Translations under genes and position numbers: made by a program | Source: Phycisphaerales bacterium | Lineage (GTDB): Bacteria > Planctomycetota > Phycisphaerae > Phycisphaerales > UBA1924 | Assembly (NCBI GenBank): GCA_029260335.1 | Contig: JAJDDL010000322.1 | Coordinates: forward strand, 1 to 6,423 | Reading direction: 5' to 3' | Length of the DNA: 6,423 bases | In this document: positions 1-6,423 of the stretch, piece after piece | Numbering within the stretch: position 1 is the first letter of the stretch | Layout: every line of letters starts with the position of its first letter | The notes under the pieces: model-generated | What the model saw: the letters and a program-made list of their open reading frames with translations, nothing else | Databases searched by the model: none | Told to the model about the DNA's origin: nothing

Positions 1-1
1 C

Positions 2-1171
2 AGCCCCACGCAACTCGAACAGCTTCGCGATCTGGTGGCAACGCGCGGCGCTGGGCTCATTTGGATTGGCGGCACCGGACCGACCCCCGGCCGATGGCGC
101 GGCACGCCCTTGGAAGACCTGCTCCCGTTCACGCTCGATGAGAGCGAAGGCCTGGGCGAGTACGACGGACCGGTCACGGTGTTCGCAGGCGACGCAGCCG
201 AGCGGCTCGGCGTCTTGCGTCTGGGTGAGAACGAGTTCTCGACGCGTTTGAGCGATCCGAGAACCGGGTGGTCCAAGCTCTGGTTCGCGCAGCGCATCGA
301 GCAAGAAAGCCTCAAGCCGACCACCGAAGTCCTCGCGTACGCCGCTCCGGAGCAGAGCGTTCGGCGGGCGATCGAACGCGACGGCATGGCCGCGCTGGAT
401 ACGACTCCGCAGGACGCGACGCCCTTGGTCGTGACCATGCGTTACGGTGCCGGGCGCGTGGTGTATATCGGCACCGACGACACCTGGCGCTGGCGCTTCG
501 GCAAGGGCGAGGGTCTGCAAGAACAGTTCTGGATCCCGCTCGTGCGACTGCCCGGTCGTGACAGCCTTGCGCGATCGGGCCAGCCCGCAGTGCTCGATGT
601 CTCGCCCGCGCAGGCGCTGGTAGATCAGCCGGTGCGATTCACGGTGCGGGTGTTAGATCAGCGCCTTGCAGACGCCGCGGGCGAGCGTGTGAGGCTTCGG
701 GCCCGCGATGCGAAGAACCCCGATGATCGTGGCGTGACGATCGAACTCCGCGCGTCGAACGCAGGCGAGGCTGCCGGCCTGACAACATTCGACGGCGTGT
801 GGTCGTTTGCGACCGCCGGGGAGTTGTTGATCGAGCCCACCGATCCATGGCTCAGCGGCCTTGGCATCAAACGATCGCTGACTGTTTTTCGCGAGGACGC
901 AGAGATGCGGAGCCCAGAGGCGGACCACGCCTTGCTCGCATCGATCCGCGATCGGAGCGTGAATCCGGGCGTGGCGAGCGAGACGGATCCGCCCGTGGCT
1001 TTAGATGCAGATGCCCTCTCAGATCTCCCCGGACTAATCCCCGTGCGAGACCTGCGAACCGAAGCGCCGCCGACGGTCGATCCGCTCTGGGATCGCTGGA
1101 TTGTGCTCGTGCTGCTCCTGGTACTCCTGTCGTTTGAGTGGGTGGGGCGCAAGCTATTGTCTCTTGCGTAG
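2..1171 (+). CDS. Membrane protein with GATase-like domain and C-terminal anchor (5' truncated by window edge)
   Basis: The frame is open from the first complete codon (nt 2), so the gene starts outside the window. The GTG at nt 35 is an internal codon, not a credible start. About 389 residues are visible, numbered here from nt 2. Residues 1-180 look like the end of a glutamine-amidotransferase-like fold: a strand LIWIGG near 19-24, then VVYIGTDDTWRWRFG at 153-167, a hallmark of planctomycetal membrane proteins annotated as GATase1-like or VWA/BatA-like. Residues about 197-296 are beta-rich and Ig-like. The end carries PLWDR, a hydrophobic helix (about 366-384) and the basic tail GRKLL, so the domains should face outside the membrane with a short cytoplasmic end. 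No catalytic Cys-His-Glu set is visible, but the usual nucleophile position would lie upstream. In this family the missing N-terminus often carries further membrane helices and a vWA-like domain (family knowledge, not seen here). Function is unknown; a structural or sensory envelope role is inferred. Confidence 0.85.
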   Translation, partial: SPTQLEQLRDLVATRGAGLIWIGGTGPTPGRWRGTPLEDLLPFTLDESEGLGEYDGPVTVFAGDAAERLGVLRLGENEFSTRLSDPRTGWSKLWFAQRIEQESLKPTTEVLAYAAPEQSVRRAIERDGMAALDTTPQDATPLVVTMRYGAGRVVYIGTDDTWRWRFGKGEGLQEQFWIPLVRLPGRDSLARSGQPAVLDVSPAQALVDQPVRFTVRVLDQRLADAAGERVRLRARDAKNPDDRGVTIELRASNAGEAAGLTTFDGVWSFATAGELLIEPTDPWLSGLGIKRSLTVFREDAEMRSPEADHALLASIRDRSVNPGVASETDPPVALDADALSDLPGLIPVRDLRTEAPPTVDPLWDRWIVLVLLLVLLSFEWVGRKLLSLA

Positions 1172-1215
1172 GCATCATCCCGCTTTCTCGATTGGGTCTA
1201 TGCCGAATGCGTTCG

Positions 1216-1252
1216 AACGGACCGCGACGACCCGATGAGTTCGGGTCCGGTT
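1216..1252 (+). other. Imperfect inverted repeat able to form a hairpin
   Basis: GACCCGA (1229-1235) is followed by the loop TGAGT and its exact reverse complement TCGGGTC (1241-1247). A competing outer pairing joins AAC plus GGACC (1216-1223) with GGTCC and GTT (1244-1248 and 1250-1252), leaving G1249 bulged. It lies 45 nt after the stop of the upstream gene. There is no T-run after the stem, so it is not a standard intrinsic terminator. It could be a processing or attenuation structure, an operator, or chance in GC-rich DNA. Confidence 0.4.
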
Positions 1253-1456
1253 GTGACAGGTGAGTGACGCAACCTGACCCTCCCTTGCACGTTGAACGAG
1301 GGGAGTCGATCCACCCCAGTTGGGTCGCAGGGGCGGTTTTCGGGTGGTGTTCAGGAAACCTCAATCCAGGACGGACGTTGGGCCGAACAGAAACCAGAGA
1401 AGAGCAGTTTGAATTGAGGGTTGCGTGAGCGGCATGTGGCCGCCAGACTCCATGTC

Positions 1457-1463
1457 AGGGAGG
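1457..1463 (+). promoter_or_regulatory. Shine-Dalgarno sequence that decides the start of the DUF4175-like gene
   Basis: AGGGAGG lies five nucleotides upstream of GTG at nt 1469. The two alternative in-frame starts are weaker. TTG at 1421 has only a GAGGG directly abutting it (1416-1420), too close to work. GTG at 1436 has no purine-rich motif at suitable distance. Starting at 1469 gives a short basic cytoplasmic N-terminus before the first membrane helix, as expected. Confidence 0.7.
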
Positions 1464-1468
1464 ACCGC

Positions 1469-4400
1469 GTGGACGACAAGACGACGAGGCGTGGCGTTCG
1501 GATAGACCGCTTGGAAGGTGCCCTGAGCCGACTTCGCTCGAAAGCGCGGCTCTTGCTCTTGGCACGAGGAGCTGCGCTCATCGTGGCCATTGGCCTAGGA
1601 TCGCTGCTTGCCGTCGGCATGCTCGATTACTTCCTCCGCCTGCCCGCGACGCTCCGCTGGATCGTGTGGATCGCGGGGGTGGTAGCGCTCGTTTTCGGAG
1701 TCCGGGCTTGGATCAGGCCCGCGCTCGGATTTCGCCCGAGTTTGCGAGATCTTGCGATGCGTGTTGAATCCACCCAAGGCAAACGCCCGGGCGGGTGGCT
1801 TGCCTCGGCGCTCGAGTTGGATCCGAGCGATGCTCGCTCTCGCGAGGCCATTCAACTCGCCGACGAGAAGCTTGCAGAAATCGGTCCCTGGCATGTGCTG
1901 GAACCATCACGTTCGGCTCGCTTTGGGCTTGGACTATCTGCTGCGGTCGTGTTTGCGCTGCTCACGCTTGTGATTGCGCCGACCCTTTCGAGAATCGGTG
2001 CCGAACGTGCCTTGGCGCCATGGTCGAGTGTGAGTTGGCCCAAGCGAACCCAAGTGACCGACGCGACCTCGAGCGGCGAAGTGCATCCGCTCGGTGTCAG
2101 CCTCGACCTAGCCGTGCATCTCACCAAGACACCCGCCGCAGCCGGTCAGGCGCAAGTTGTCGCGATGGTTCGGTTCGTCGAAGACGGACGCGCGAGTGAA
2201 ACGCTTCGCCTGCCCATGACCGCTCGCGCCGATGGCACTGCCCAGAATGCGCGGGAGCTGTTCCAGCGCCGGGTCAAGACTCCCGAGCAAGCAGAAGGCG
2301 AGCTGAGCCTGGAGTATTGGTTCGAGTCGCTCGACGATTCGACCAAGCCAAGGACCATTCGCCTCGCGCCGACACCTGAGATCGCCTCGGCGGAGATTCA
2401 GATTGCTCCGCCGGCATACGCGAGCAAGATCGTGGCCGCGAACGATCAGTTCTTCGATGGCTCGCAAGATCTCGGAACGGGTGTGGACGCGCGTGCGATC
2501 GCGGGGCCGATTCTCGCGGGGTCTTCGTACGAACTGCGCATCGCGTTGAATAAGCCGGTCGACACTTTCGCCGAAGGCGGCGAGAGCCCGCCTTGGCTAA
2601 ACGATCTCCTAGCCGCGAGTACCAACGCCCAGTTTGACCTGCAGGGCGATGCGTTGACCGTGACAGGCTCGATCGTCAACTCTGCCCGCATCGAAGTCTC
2701 CCTCCAGGATGAGCATGGACTGGTGAACTCGCTTGCCAGCGCATTCAGCTTTGACGTCTTGCAAGACGCCGAGCCGACCGCGAGCGTGACCGAGCCCTCG
2801 CATGATGAAGGTGTGCTTGCAACTGCGGTCTTAGACATTGCCGGCGAAGCGACAGACGACGTCGCACTGCAAAGACTCGCGCTCGAGCATCAGGTCGCCC
2901 GCCCGCCTCAGGGCTCAGAAGGCGCGCCGCCCGAACCAAGCGTGCAGACCACGATCATCGCCATGCGGACACTGGAAGATGAGCCGCCGGCATCGCGAGC
3001 CCGCGCCAGTGTCGGCGTGCAGTTTGACCTCTCGAGTCTGTCCCTTGTGCCGGGCGATGAGCTCTGGATCTCGACAGTCGCGAGCGACATCTACGCCTAC
3101 GAGGGCGTGCGTCACGACCCGGCCCGCTCGAAGGTCCGCCGATTGCTGATCATCGCCGAGGAGCAACTCGTCGATGGACTCCGCCGCGACTTGGACAGCA
3201 TCCGCGAAGCCGCCCGGCGACTCGATGATGCCCAGGCCAGAGTCGAACGCCAGATCGATCGATTGGGCTCGAGCGCCGGCGCTCGCGAGCAGCAGGCATC
3301 AATCGGCGAACAGGTGCAGGCGCAGCGCGAGGCCGCCGAGCGGATCGCTCAGCGGATGCAGCGCAACCGGCTCGACGATCAGGCCTTGGAAGGTCTGGTA
3401 AGCGACGCGGCCGGTGCGCTGGACGCGGCGGCCCAAGCCGCAAGCGAAGCGGCCAACGCGATCGAACAAGGCGTTGCACAAGATGAAGAGCCCGGCGAAA
3501 ACCCCGAGCGCGAACGCGAGATAGAAGAGGCCCAACGCGAGGTGCGCGATGAACTCGGACGCCTCGCCGAGATGCTCAGTCGCGGCCAGGACGAGTGGCT
3601 CATGCGCCGGGGTGTCGAACGGCTGCTGAATGAGCAGCGCCGGCTTGCCGAGCAGACCGAGGCGATCGGCCAGAGCACCGCCGGGCGTTCTGCGAGTGAT
3701 CTGTCCGCGCAGGAGTTGAGCGAACTGGATCGGATCGCCCAGCGTCAGCGCGAGGCCGCCGAAGAGCTGGAGCAGACGCTCGACGAGCTCAACGAGCGTT
3801 CGAGACAGCTTTCAGAAGTTGATCCCTCCCAATCGGCCGCGATGCAACAGGCGGCCGATCGGGGCCGGCGGTCCCAAGCCCAAGAGGCGATGCAGGACGC
3901 TGCCCAGCAGGTTCAGCAGAACCAGACCGGCAGCGCAGCACAGAATCAGCAGGAAGCGATCGACGCGCTCGAGGACATGATTGAAGATCTGGACTCGGCG
4001 ACCCGCAATCGCGACGCGGCCCTGCAGAGAATGCTCGCGAGCGTGATCGAATCGCTCGAGGGCCTGATCAAACAACAGGAACGCGAGCTTGCAGCGTTGG
4101 ATCAAGCGGTCGCCAACGGTTTCTTCGACGATCTGGATCAGGGCATGGTGCGTTTGTTCACCAACTCGCTCGGCGTGCACGACCAGGTTCGCGCCCAAGG
4201 CGCAGATACCGAGCCGGTCACGGATTTGCTGGACCAGGCGATCAGCGCACAAGAAGAAGCGATCGCGGCCTTGCGTGCCAAGCCCGTGGATGAACCCTCG
4301 GCTCGCGTGAGCGAGCAGGCGAGCCTCGCGAGACTGAAAGAAGCCAAGGCCGAGGCGTCTCGGATCCAAGAAGAAGCCGCGGCCCGCGATCAGGCCCGCA

Positions 4401-5065
4401 AGCTTGCCGAGCTACGCGGGATCTATCGCGATGCGCTTGAGCAGCAGGTCGCGTTGCGTGCCGAGACCGAGCCCATGGCTGATCAGCGGCTCAACCGTCG
4501 TGATCGCCAATCGGCCCGCACACTCGGCGAACAGCAAGACACGCTTCGCATCATGCTCCAGGAACTTCGCGAATCGAACGAGGAGTTCGACGACGCGGCG
4601 ATGTTCGACTTCGCCCATCAAAGACTCGACGCGCTCATGGACGCCGCGGCGGAGGATCTTCGCAATGGCGCTCCGACCGGCAGGACGATCCGCCAACAGA
4701 ACTCGTCGATCCGGATCTTGCAATCGGTCATCGAAGCGATCAAGGATGCCGAATCGCAAGACAACCCGTTCCGCGATGCCGCGGGCGGTGAATCGGGCGG
4801 CCAGAGCGGCGGCCAGGGTGGCTCAGGCGAAGACGAACCGCTACTCCCGCCTGCTGCTGAGCTCAAGCTCTTGCGAGCGATGCAGACCGAGGCCCTGGAT
4901 TGGACGCGTGCGCTTGATGAAGCCGGCAATGCCGACTCGTCAGAACTCGAGGAGCTTGGAAAGCTTCAGAATGAGCTGCAAACGCGAGGCGAGGAACTAG
5001 TCCAGAAGCTCTTTCAGAACCAACAGGGCGGACTTCCGAATATTGACAAGGAGGATCAGCGGTAA
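1469..5065 (+). CDS. DUF4175-like giant membrane-anchored coiled-coil protein
   Basis: About 1198 residues from the GTG start; the frame is open upstream to TTG at 1421. The basic N-terminus precedes membrane helices at about 28-50 and 62-82. A positively charged cytoplasmic loop follows, with the LAMRVE...GGWLASALEL segment typical of DUF4175-like proteins, then a third helix at about 152-173. By the positive-inside rule everything after residue 174 is extracytoplasmic. Next come SWPKR (189-193), beta-rich modules, the motif QIAPPAYAS (about 310-320), another beta module (about 435-478), and from about 562 to 1100 a helical region very rich in Glu, Gln, Arg and Ala with many EAAEEL/QRQRE-type heptad-like stretches. 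A Gly/Ser/Gln linker (1106-1120) leads to LLPPAAELKLLRAMQ (1125-1139) and a last helix. Similar proteins occur next to the same partners in Planctomycetota. No catalytic motif is visible; an envelope scaffold role is inferred. The gene ends in TAATG, overlapping the next start by one base. Confidence 0.85.
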   Translation: MDDKTTRRGVRIDRLEGALSRLRSKARLLLLARGAALIVAIGLGSLLAVGMLDYFLRLPATLRWIVWIAGVVALVFGVRAWIRPALGFRPSLRDLAMRVESTQGKRPGGWLASALELDPSDARSREAIQLADEKLAEIGPWHVLEPSRSARFGLGLSAAVVFALLTLVIAPTLSRIGAERALAPWSSVSWPKRTQVTDATSSGEVHPLGVSLDLAVHLTKTPAAAGQAQVVAMVRFVEDGRASETLRLPMTARADGTAQNARELFQRRVKTPEQAEGELSLEYWFESLDDSTKPRTIRLAPTPEIASAEIQIAPPAYASKIVAANDQFFDGSQDLGTGVDARAIAGPILAGSSYELRIALNKPVDTFAEGGESPPWLNDLLAASTNAQFDLQGDALTVTGSIVNSARIEVSLQDEHGLVNSLASAFSFDVLQDAEPTASVTEPSHDEGVLATAVLDIAGEATDDVALQRLALEHQVARPPQGSEGAPPEPSVQTTIIAMRTLEDEPPASRARASVGVQFDLSSLSLVPGDELWISTVASDIYAYEGVRHDPARSKVRRLLIIAEEQLVDGLRRDLDSIREAARRLDDAQARVERQIDRLGSSAGAREQQASIGEQVQAQREAAERIAQRMQRNRLDDQALEGLVSDAAGALDAAAQAASEAANAIEQGVAQDEEPGENPEREREIEEAQREVRDELGRLAEMLSRGQDEWLMRRGVERLLNEQRRLAEQTEAIGQSTAGRSASDLSAQELSELDRIAQRQREAAEELEQTLDELNERSRQLSEVDPSQSAAMQQAADRGRRSQAQEAMQDAAQQVQQNQTGSAAQNQQEAIDALEDMIEDLDSATRNRDAALQRMLASVIESLEGLIKQQERELAALDQAVANGFFDDLDQGMVRLFTNSLGVHDQVRAQGADTEPVTDLLDQAISAQEEAIAALRAKPVDEPSARVSEQASLARLKEAKAEASRIQEEAAARDQARKLAELRGIYRDALEQQVALRAETEPMADQRLNRRDRQSARTLGEQQDTLRIMLQELRESNEEFDDAAMFDFAHQRLDALMDAAAEDLRNGAPTGRTIRQQNSSIRILQSVIEAIKDAESQDNPFRDAAGGESGGQSGGQGGSGEDEPLLPPAAELKLLRAMQTEALDWTRALDEAGNADSSELEELGKLQNELQTRGEELVQKLFQNQQGGLPNIDKEDQR
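5048..5055 (+). promoter_or_regulatory. Ribosome-binding site of the small secreted protein gene
   Basis: AAGGAGGA sits inside the last codons of the DUF4175-like gene, nine nucleotides before the ATG at 5065. It is close to a perfect anti-Shine-Dalgarno match. With the TAATG stop-start overlap this favours efficient coupled translation of the downstream gene. Confidence 0.8.
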
Positions 5066-5748
5066 TGCGATCCCGATCAGCCATTCTCGGACTCACCGTG
5101 GCATGCCTCTATGCGTGCCCGGCAGTTGCACAAGACGCGGACGATCCGGCCAAGCAGGAGGCCGAGAAGTCCGAGTCGCCGCCGACGCTCGATGAACTGC
5201 TCGGCCTTGCCGACAGCGAAGAATCTCGCGGCGAGGACCGCGAGTTGCCGCTCAATGATCCGACCCAGAACGAACTCGATCGCAAGCTCGAGGGCAAGCA
5301 GGTGAGCGAGGCGTTCCTGGAAGCGGTCACGCTCATGGGCGAAACCGCACAACGCCTCGACGCAGCGCGCGACACCGGCATCACGACCCAACGCCTGCAA
5401 GAAGAAATCATCCGTAAGCTCGATCAGGTGATCGAGTCGGCGCAGCAGAATCAGAGCCAGAGCTCGTCGAGTTCGAGCAGTTCGCCTCAACAACAGCCCG
5501 ATCAACAGCAACAACAACAGCAGAGCCAGAACCCGCAGAACTCCGAATCCAACGATTCGCAGGAAGCTCCCTCGCGTCAGGACGGGCAACTCTCGGCTCA
5601 AGGCGCAGGCAACTCCGCCGCGTGGGGTGCGTTGCGTGCGCACATCCGCGATTCGCTCGTTCAAGGCACGAGCGATCCATTCAGCTCGCTCTATCGCTCG
5701 CTGACCGAGGATTTCTACAAGAGGCTTGCTGAGGAGGACGGCAGATGA
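5065..5748 (+). CDS. Small exported Gln/Ser-rich protein, partner of the DUF4175-like protein
   Basis: 227 residues from an ATG that overlaps the previous stop. Residues 1-22 form a Sec signal peptide: basic MRSR, hydrophobic core, and AVA followed by QD as the likely cleavage site. LYAC at 15-18 resembles a lipobox, but Tyr before the Ala is unfavourable, so signal peptidase I is preferred. A helical segment (about 70-130) contains ETAQRLDAARDTGITTQRLQ-like sequence and predicted coiled-coil character. It is followed by a disordered linker with eight serines (133-140) and seven glutamines (147-153). The C-terminal part, WGALRAHIRDSLVQG then FSSLYRSLTEDFYKRLAEE, matches a pattern I recognise from small planctomycetal proteins encoded next to DUF4175-like genes. 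I know no biochemical function for the family. Position and helical content suggest it binds the coiled-coil product outside the membrane (inference). The final codons overlap the next gene by four bases. Confidence 0.85.
   Translation: MRSRSAILGLTVACLYACPAVAQDADDPAKQEAEKSESPPTLDELLGLADSEESRGEDRELPLNDPTQNELDRKLEGKQVSEAFLEAVTLMGETAQRLDAARDTGITTQRLQEEIIRKLDQVIESAQQNQSQSSSSSSSSPQQQPDQQQQQQQSQNPQNSESNDSQEAPSRQDGQLSAQGAGNSAAWGALRAHIRDSLVQGTSDPFSSLYRSLTEDFYKRLAEEDGR
5446..5574 (+). repeat. Low-complexity Gln/Ser linker with CAA/CAG trinucleotide run
   Basis: Within the small secreted protein, nt 5461-5484 encode eight serines using mixed AGC/TCG/AGT codons. Nt 5503-5523 encode seven glutamines as an interspersed CAA/CAG run, with CAA CAA CAG also at 5488-5496. 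The serine run is codon-diverse, so it is kept by selection on protein composition rather than by recent slippage. The CAR run is purer and could vary in length without shifting the frame. The segment probably acts as a flexible linker between the helical part and the conserved C-terminal segment. Confidence 0.8.
5731..5737 (+). promoter_or_regulatory. Ribosome-binding site of the prenyltransferase-repeat gene
   Basis: GAGGAGG lies seven nucleotides upstream of ATG at 5745, inside the last codons of the preceding gene. It supports this start, which overlaps the upstream TGA as ATGA, a typical arrangement for translational coupling by re-initiation. Confidence 0.8.
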
Positions 5749-6423
5749 TTCGCAGCGTTCTCACGATCACGTTCGCATGCGTGGCGCTCCCGATCCTGAC
5801 GCAAGCGGCCCGGGCCCAAGAGGTCCCGCCTCCGGTTGCGGCGCAACCCGACGGTGCCGAAAACAACGCCATGGCCGATGAGATCACCGAAGCCAGCTCG
5901 CGCGCGATCGAGCGTGGCCTCCGATTCATCTCCGCGGAGTTCCAGCCCGATGGCTCGGTCGGCACCGGGCGATACTCGCGCAACGTCGCGGTCACAAGCC
6001 TCGCGTGCCTGGCGCTCATGGCCGAGGGCAGCGTCCCCGGGCGCGGCCGCTTCGGCGATGAGATCGAGTTGGGGCTGAAGTTCGTGCTCGAATCCAGCGA
6101 TGAGAACGGCTTGCTCGCCGCCGAGTCCAGCCATGGCCCGATGTACGGGCATGGGTTCGCGACACTATTTGTGGGTGAGGCCTACGGCATGACCCAAGGC
6201 GGGGGCGACACCGCGCTCGCCGAGAAGACCCACGAAGTCTTGGTCAAGGCGATCCGCCTCATCGAACGCACGCAGAACGCCGAGGGCGGCTGGCGCTACA
6301 ACCCCGTGCCGCACGATGCAGACCTGAGCGTAACAATCTGCCAGATCATGGCGCTGCGCTCGGCGCGCAACGCAGGCATCGAAGTCAACAAGGACGTGAT
6401 AGACAACGCCATCAAGTATGTCC
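5745..6423 (+). CDS. Exported prenyltransferase/squalene-cyclase-repeat protein (3' truncated by window edge)
   Basis: The frame from ATG 5745 stays open to the right edge, giving 226 visible residues. Residues 1-24 are a Sec signal peptide (basic start, hydrophobic core, ARA before QE). A short Pro/Ala/Gln-rich spacer follows. From about residue 53 there are regularly spaced helical repeats with similar starts: AIERGLRFI (54-62), EIELGLKFV (107-114), VLVKAIRLI (166-173) and VIDNAIKYV (218-226). Other family marks are FQPDGSVG (66-73), AVTSLACLALMAEG (82-95), GHGFATLFVGEAYG (135-148) and a QW-type motif QNAEGGW (177-183). These fit the alpha-alpha barrel shared by squalene/oxidosqualene cyclases and protein prenyltransferases. 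The catalytic DxDD of squalene-hopene cyclases is not in the visible part, and export from the cytoplasm argues against a normal terpenoid cyclase. Planctomycetota encode many such exported repeat proteins of unknown role; binding or scaffolding is inferred. The missing C-terminus limits certainty. Confidence 0.85.
   Translation, partial: MIRSVLTITFACVALPILTQAARAQEVPPPVAAQPDGAENNAMADEITEASSRAIERGLRFISAEFQPDGSVGTGRYSRNVAVTSLACLALMAEGSVPGRGRFGDEIELGLKFVLESSDENGLLAAESSHGPMYGHGFATLFVGEAYGMTQGGGDTALAEKTHEVLVKAIRLIERTQNAEGGWRYNPVPHDADLSVTICQIMALRSARNAGIEVNKDVIDNAIKYV

Larger units (their letters stand above)
1172..1468 (+). other. Intergenic region, 297 nt, probable leader of the downstream operon
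   Basis: This is the only sizeable non-coding gap in the window. No forward reading frame of useful length with a ribosome-binding site is present, and reverse-strand open frames run through the flanking genes, as expected in GC-rich coding DNA. I found no convincing -35/-10 pair: TTG-containing candidates near nt 1284 and nt 1378 lack a matching -10 element at normal spacing. The gap holds an inverted repeat at nt 1216-1252. Genes of this cluster are normally packed tightly, so a gap here may mark a separate promoter for the downstream three genes (inference). The last part could be coding if translation began at the TTG at nt 1421, but the GTG at 1469 is better supported. Confidence 0.6.

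Noticed and set aside
1229..1247. Intrinsic terminator after the upstream gene
   Set aside because: The stem is good, but it is followed by CGGTTGTG with no run of T residues, so it does not meet the standard for a rho-independent terminator.
867..1620. Reverse-strand open frames across the intergenic gap (867-1364 and 1351-1620)
   Set aside because: They overlap well-supported forward genes, encode Arg/Ser/Pro-rich low-quality protein and show no family resemblance; they are typical antisense shadows in GC-rich DNA.
3812..4369. 185-residue reverse-strand open frame inside the DUF4175-like gene
   Set aside because: It lies fully inside a strongly supported forward gene. Its length comes from the biased codon pattern of the coiled-coil region, and its sequence resembles no family I recognise.
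5043..5071. TTGACA (5043-5048) as a -35 promoter element before the small secreted protein gene
   Set aside because: The hexamer at 17-nt spacing (TGCGAT) is a poor -10, and the TTGACA overlaps the Shine-Dalgarno region and last codons of the upstream gene; coupling explains expression without it.
5107..5130. Lipoprotein signal (LYAC) in the small secreted protein
   Set aside because: Tyr at the position before Ala is unfavourable for a lipobox, and a good AVA-Q signal peptidase I site follows a few residues later.
5077..5664. 195-residue reverse-strand open frame with a leucine run opposite the small secreted protein
   Set aside because: The leucine run is the complement of the CAA/CAG glutamine codons. 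The forward gene has a signal peptide, coupled start and recognised C-terminal pattern, so the reverse frame is a shadow.

Overview
The window is GC-rich and densely coded on the + strand. It carries four consecutive membrane or exported protein genes and no RNA genes, mobile elements or CRISPR array. The gene order and family hallmarks match a cluster widely conserved in Planctomycetota: an uncharacterised membrane protein with a GATase-like domain and C-terminal anchor, then a giant DUF4175-like coiled-coil membrane protein, a small secreted Gln/Ser-rich protein, and a secreted prenyltransferase/squalene-cyclase-repeat protein. The protein style suggests Phycisphaerae, but that finer placement is a guess.

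Layout: (1) nt 2-1171 is the 3' part of a large membrane protein gene that enters from the left edge. It has a glutamine-amidotransferase-like fold, a beta-rich Ig-like stretch and a single C-terminal membrane anchor. (2) nt 1172-1468 is a 297-nt gap with an imperfect inverted repeat and no convincing gene. (3) nt 1469-5065 is a roughly 1198-residue protein with three N-terminal membrane helices, beta-rich modules, a roughly 540-residue Glu/Gln/Arg/Ala-rich helical region and a conserved-looking C-terminal tail. (4) nt 5065-5748 is a 227-residue exported protein with a polyserine/polyglutamine linker. (5) nt 5745 to the right edge is the 5' part of an exported alpha-alpha-repeat protein of the prenyltransferase/terpenoid-cyclase fold.

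The last three genes overlap (TAATG, then ATGA) and each has a strong Shine-Dalgarno sequence, so they are very likely co-transcribed and translationally coupled. Topology predictions place the bulk of every product outside the cytoplasmic membrane. The simplest reading is one envelope-associated assembly: a membrane-anchored coiled-coil scaffold, a small soluble partner and an alpha-barrel protein. The upstream anchored protein probably belongs to the same system. In relatives such clusters usually follow MoxR ATPase and DUF58 genes, which are outside this window. The biochemical role is unknown, and that is the main point of interest here.
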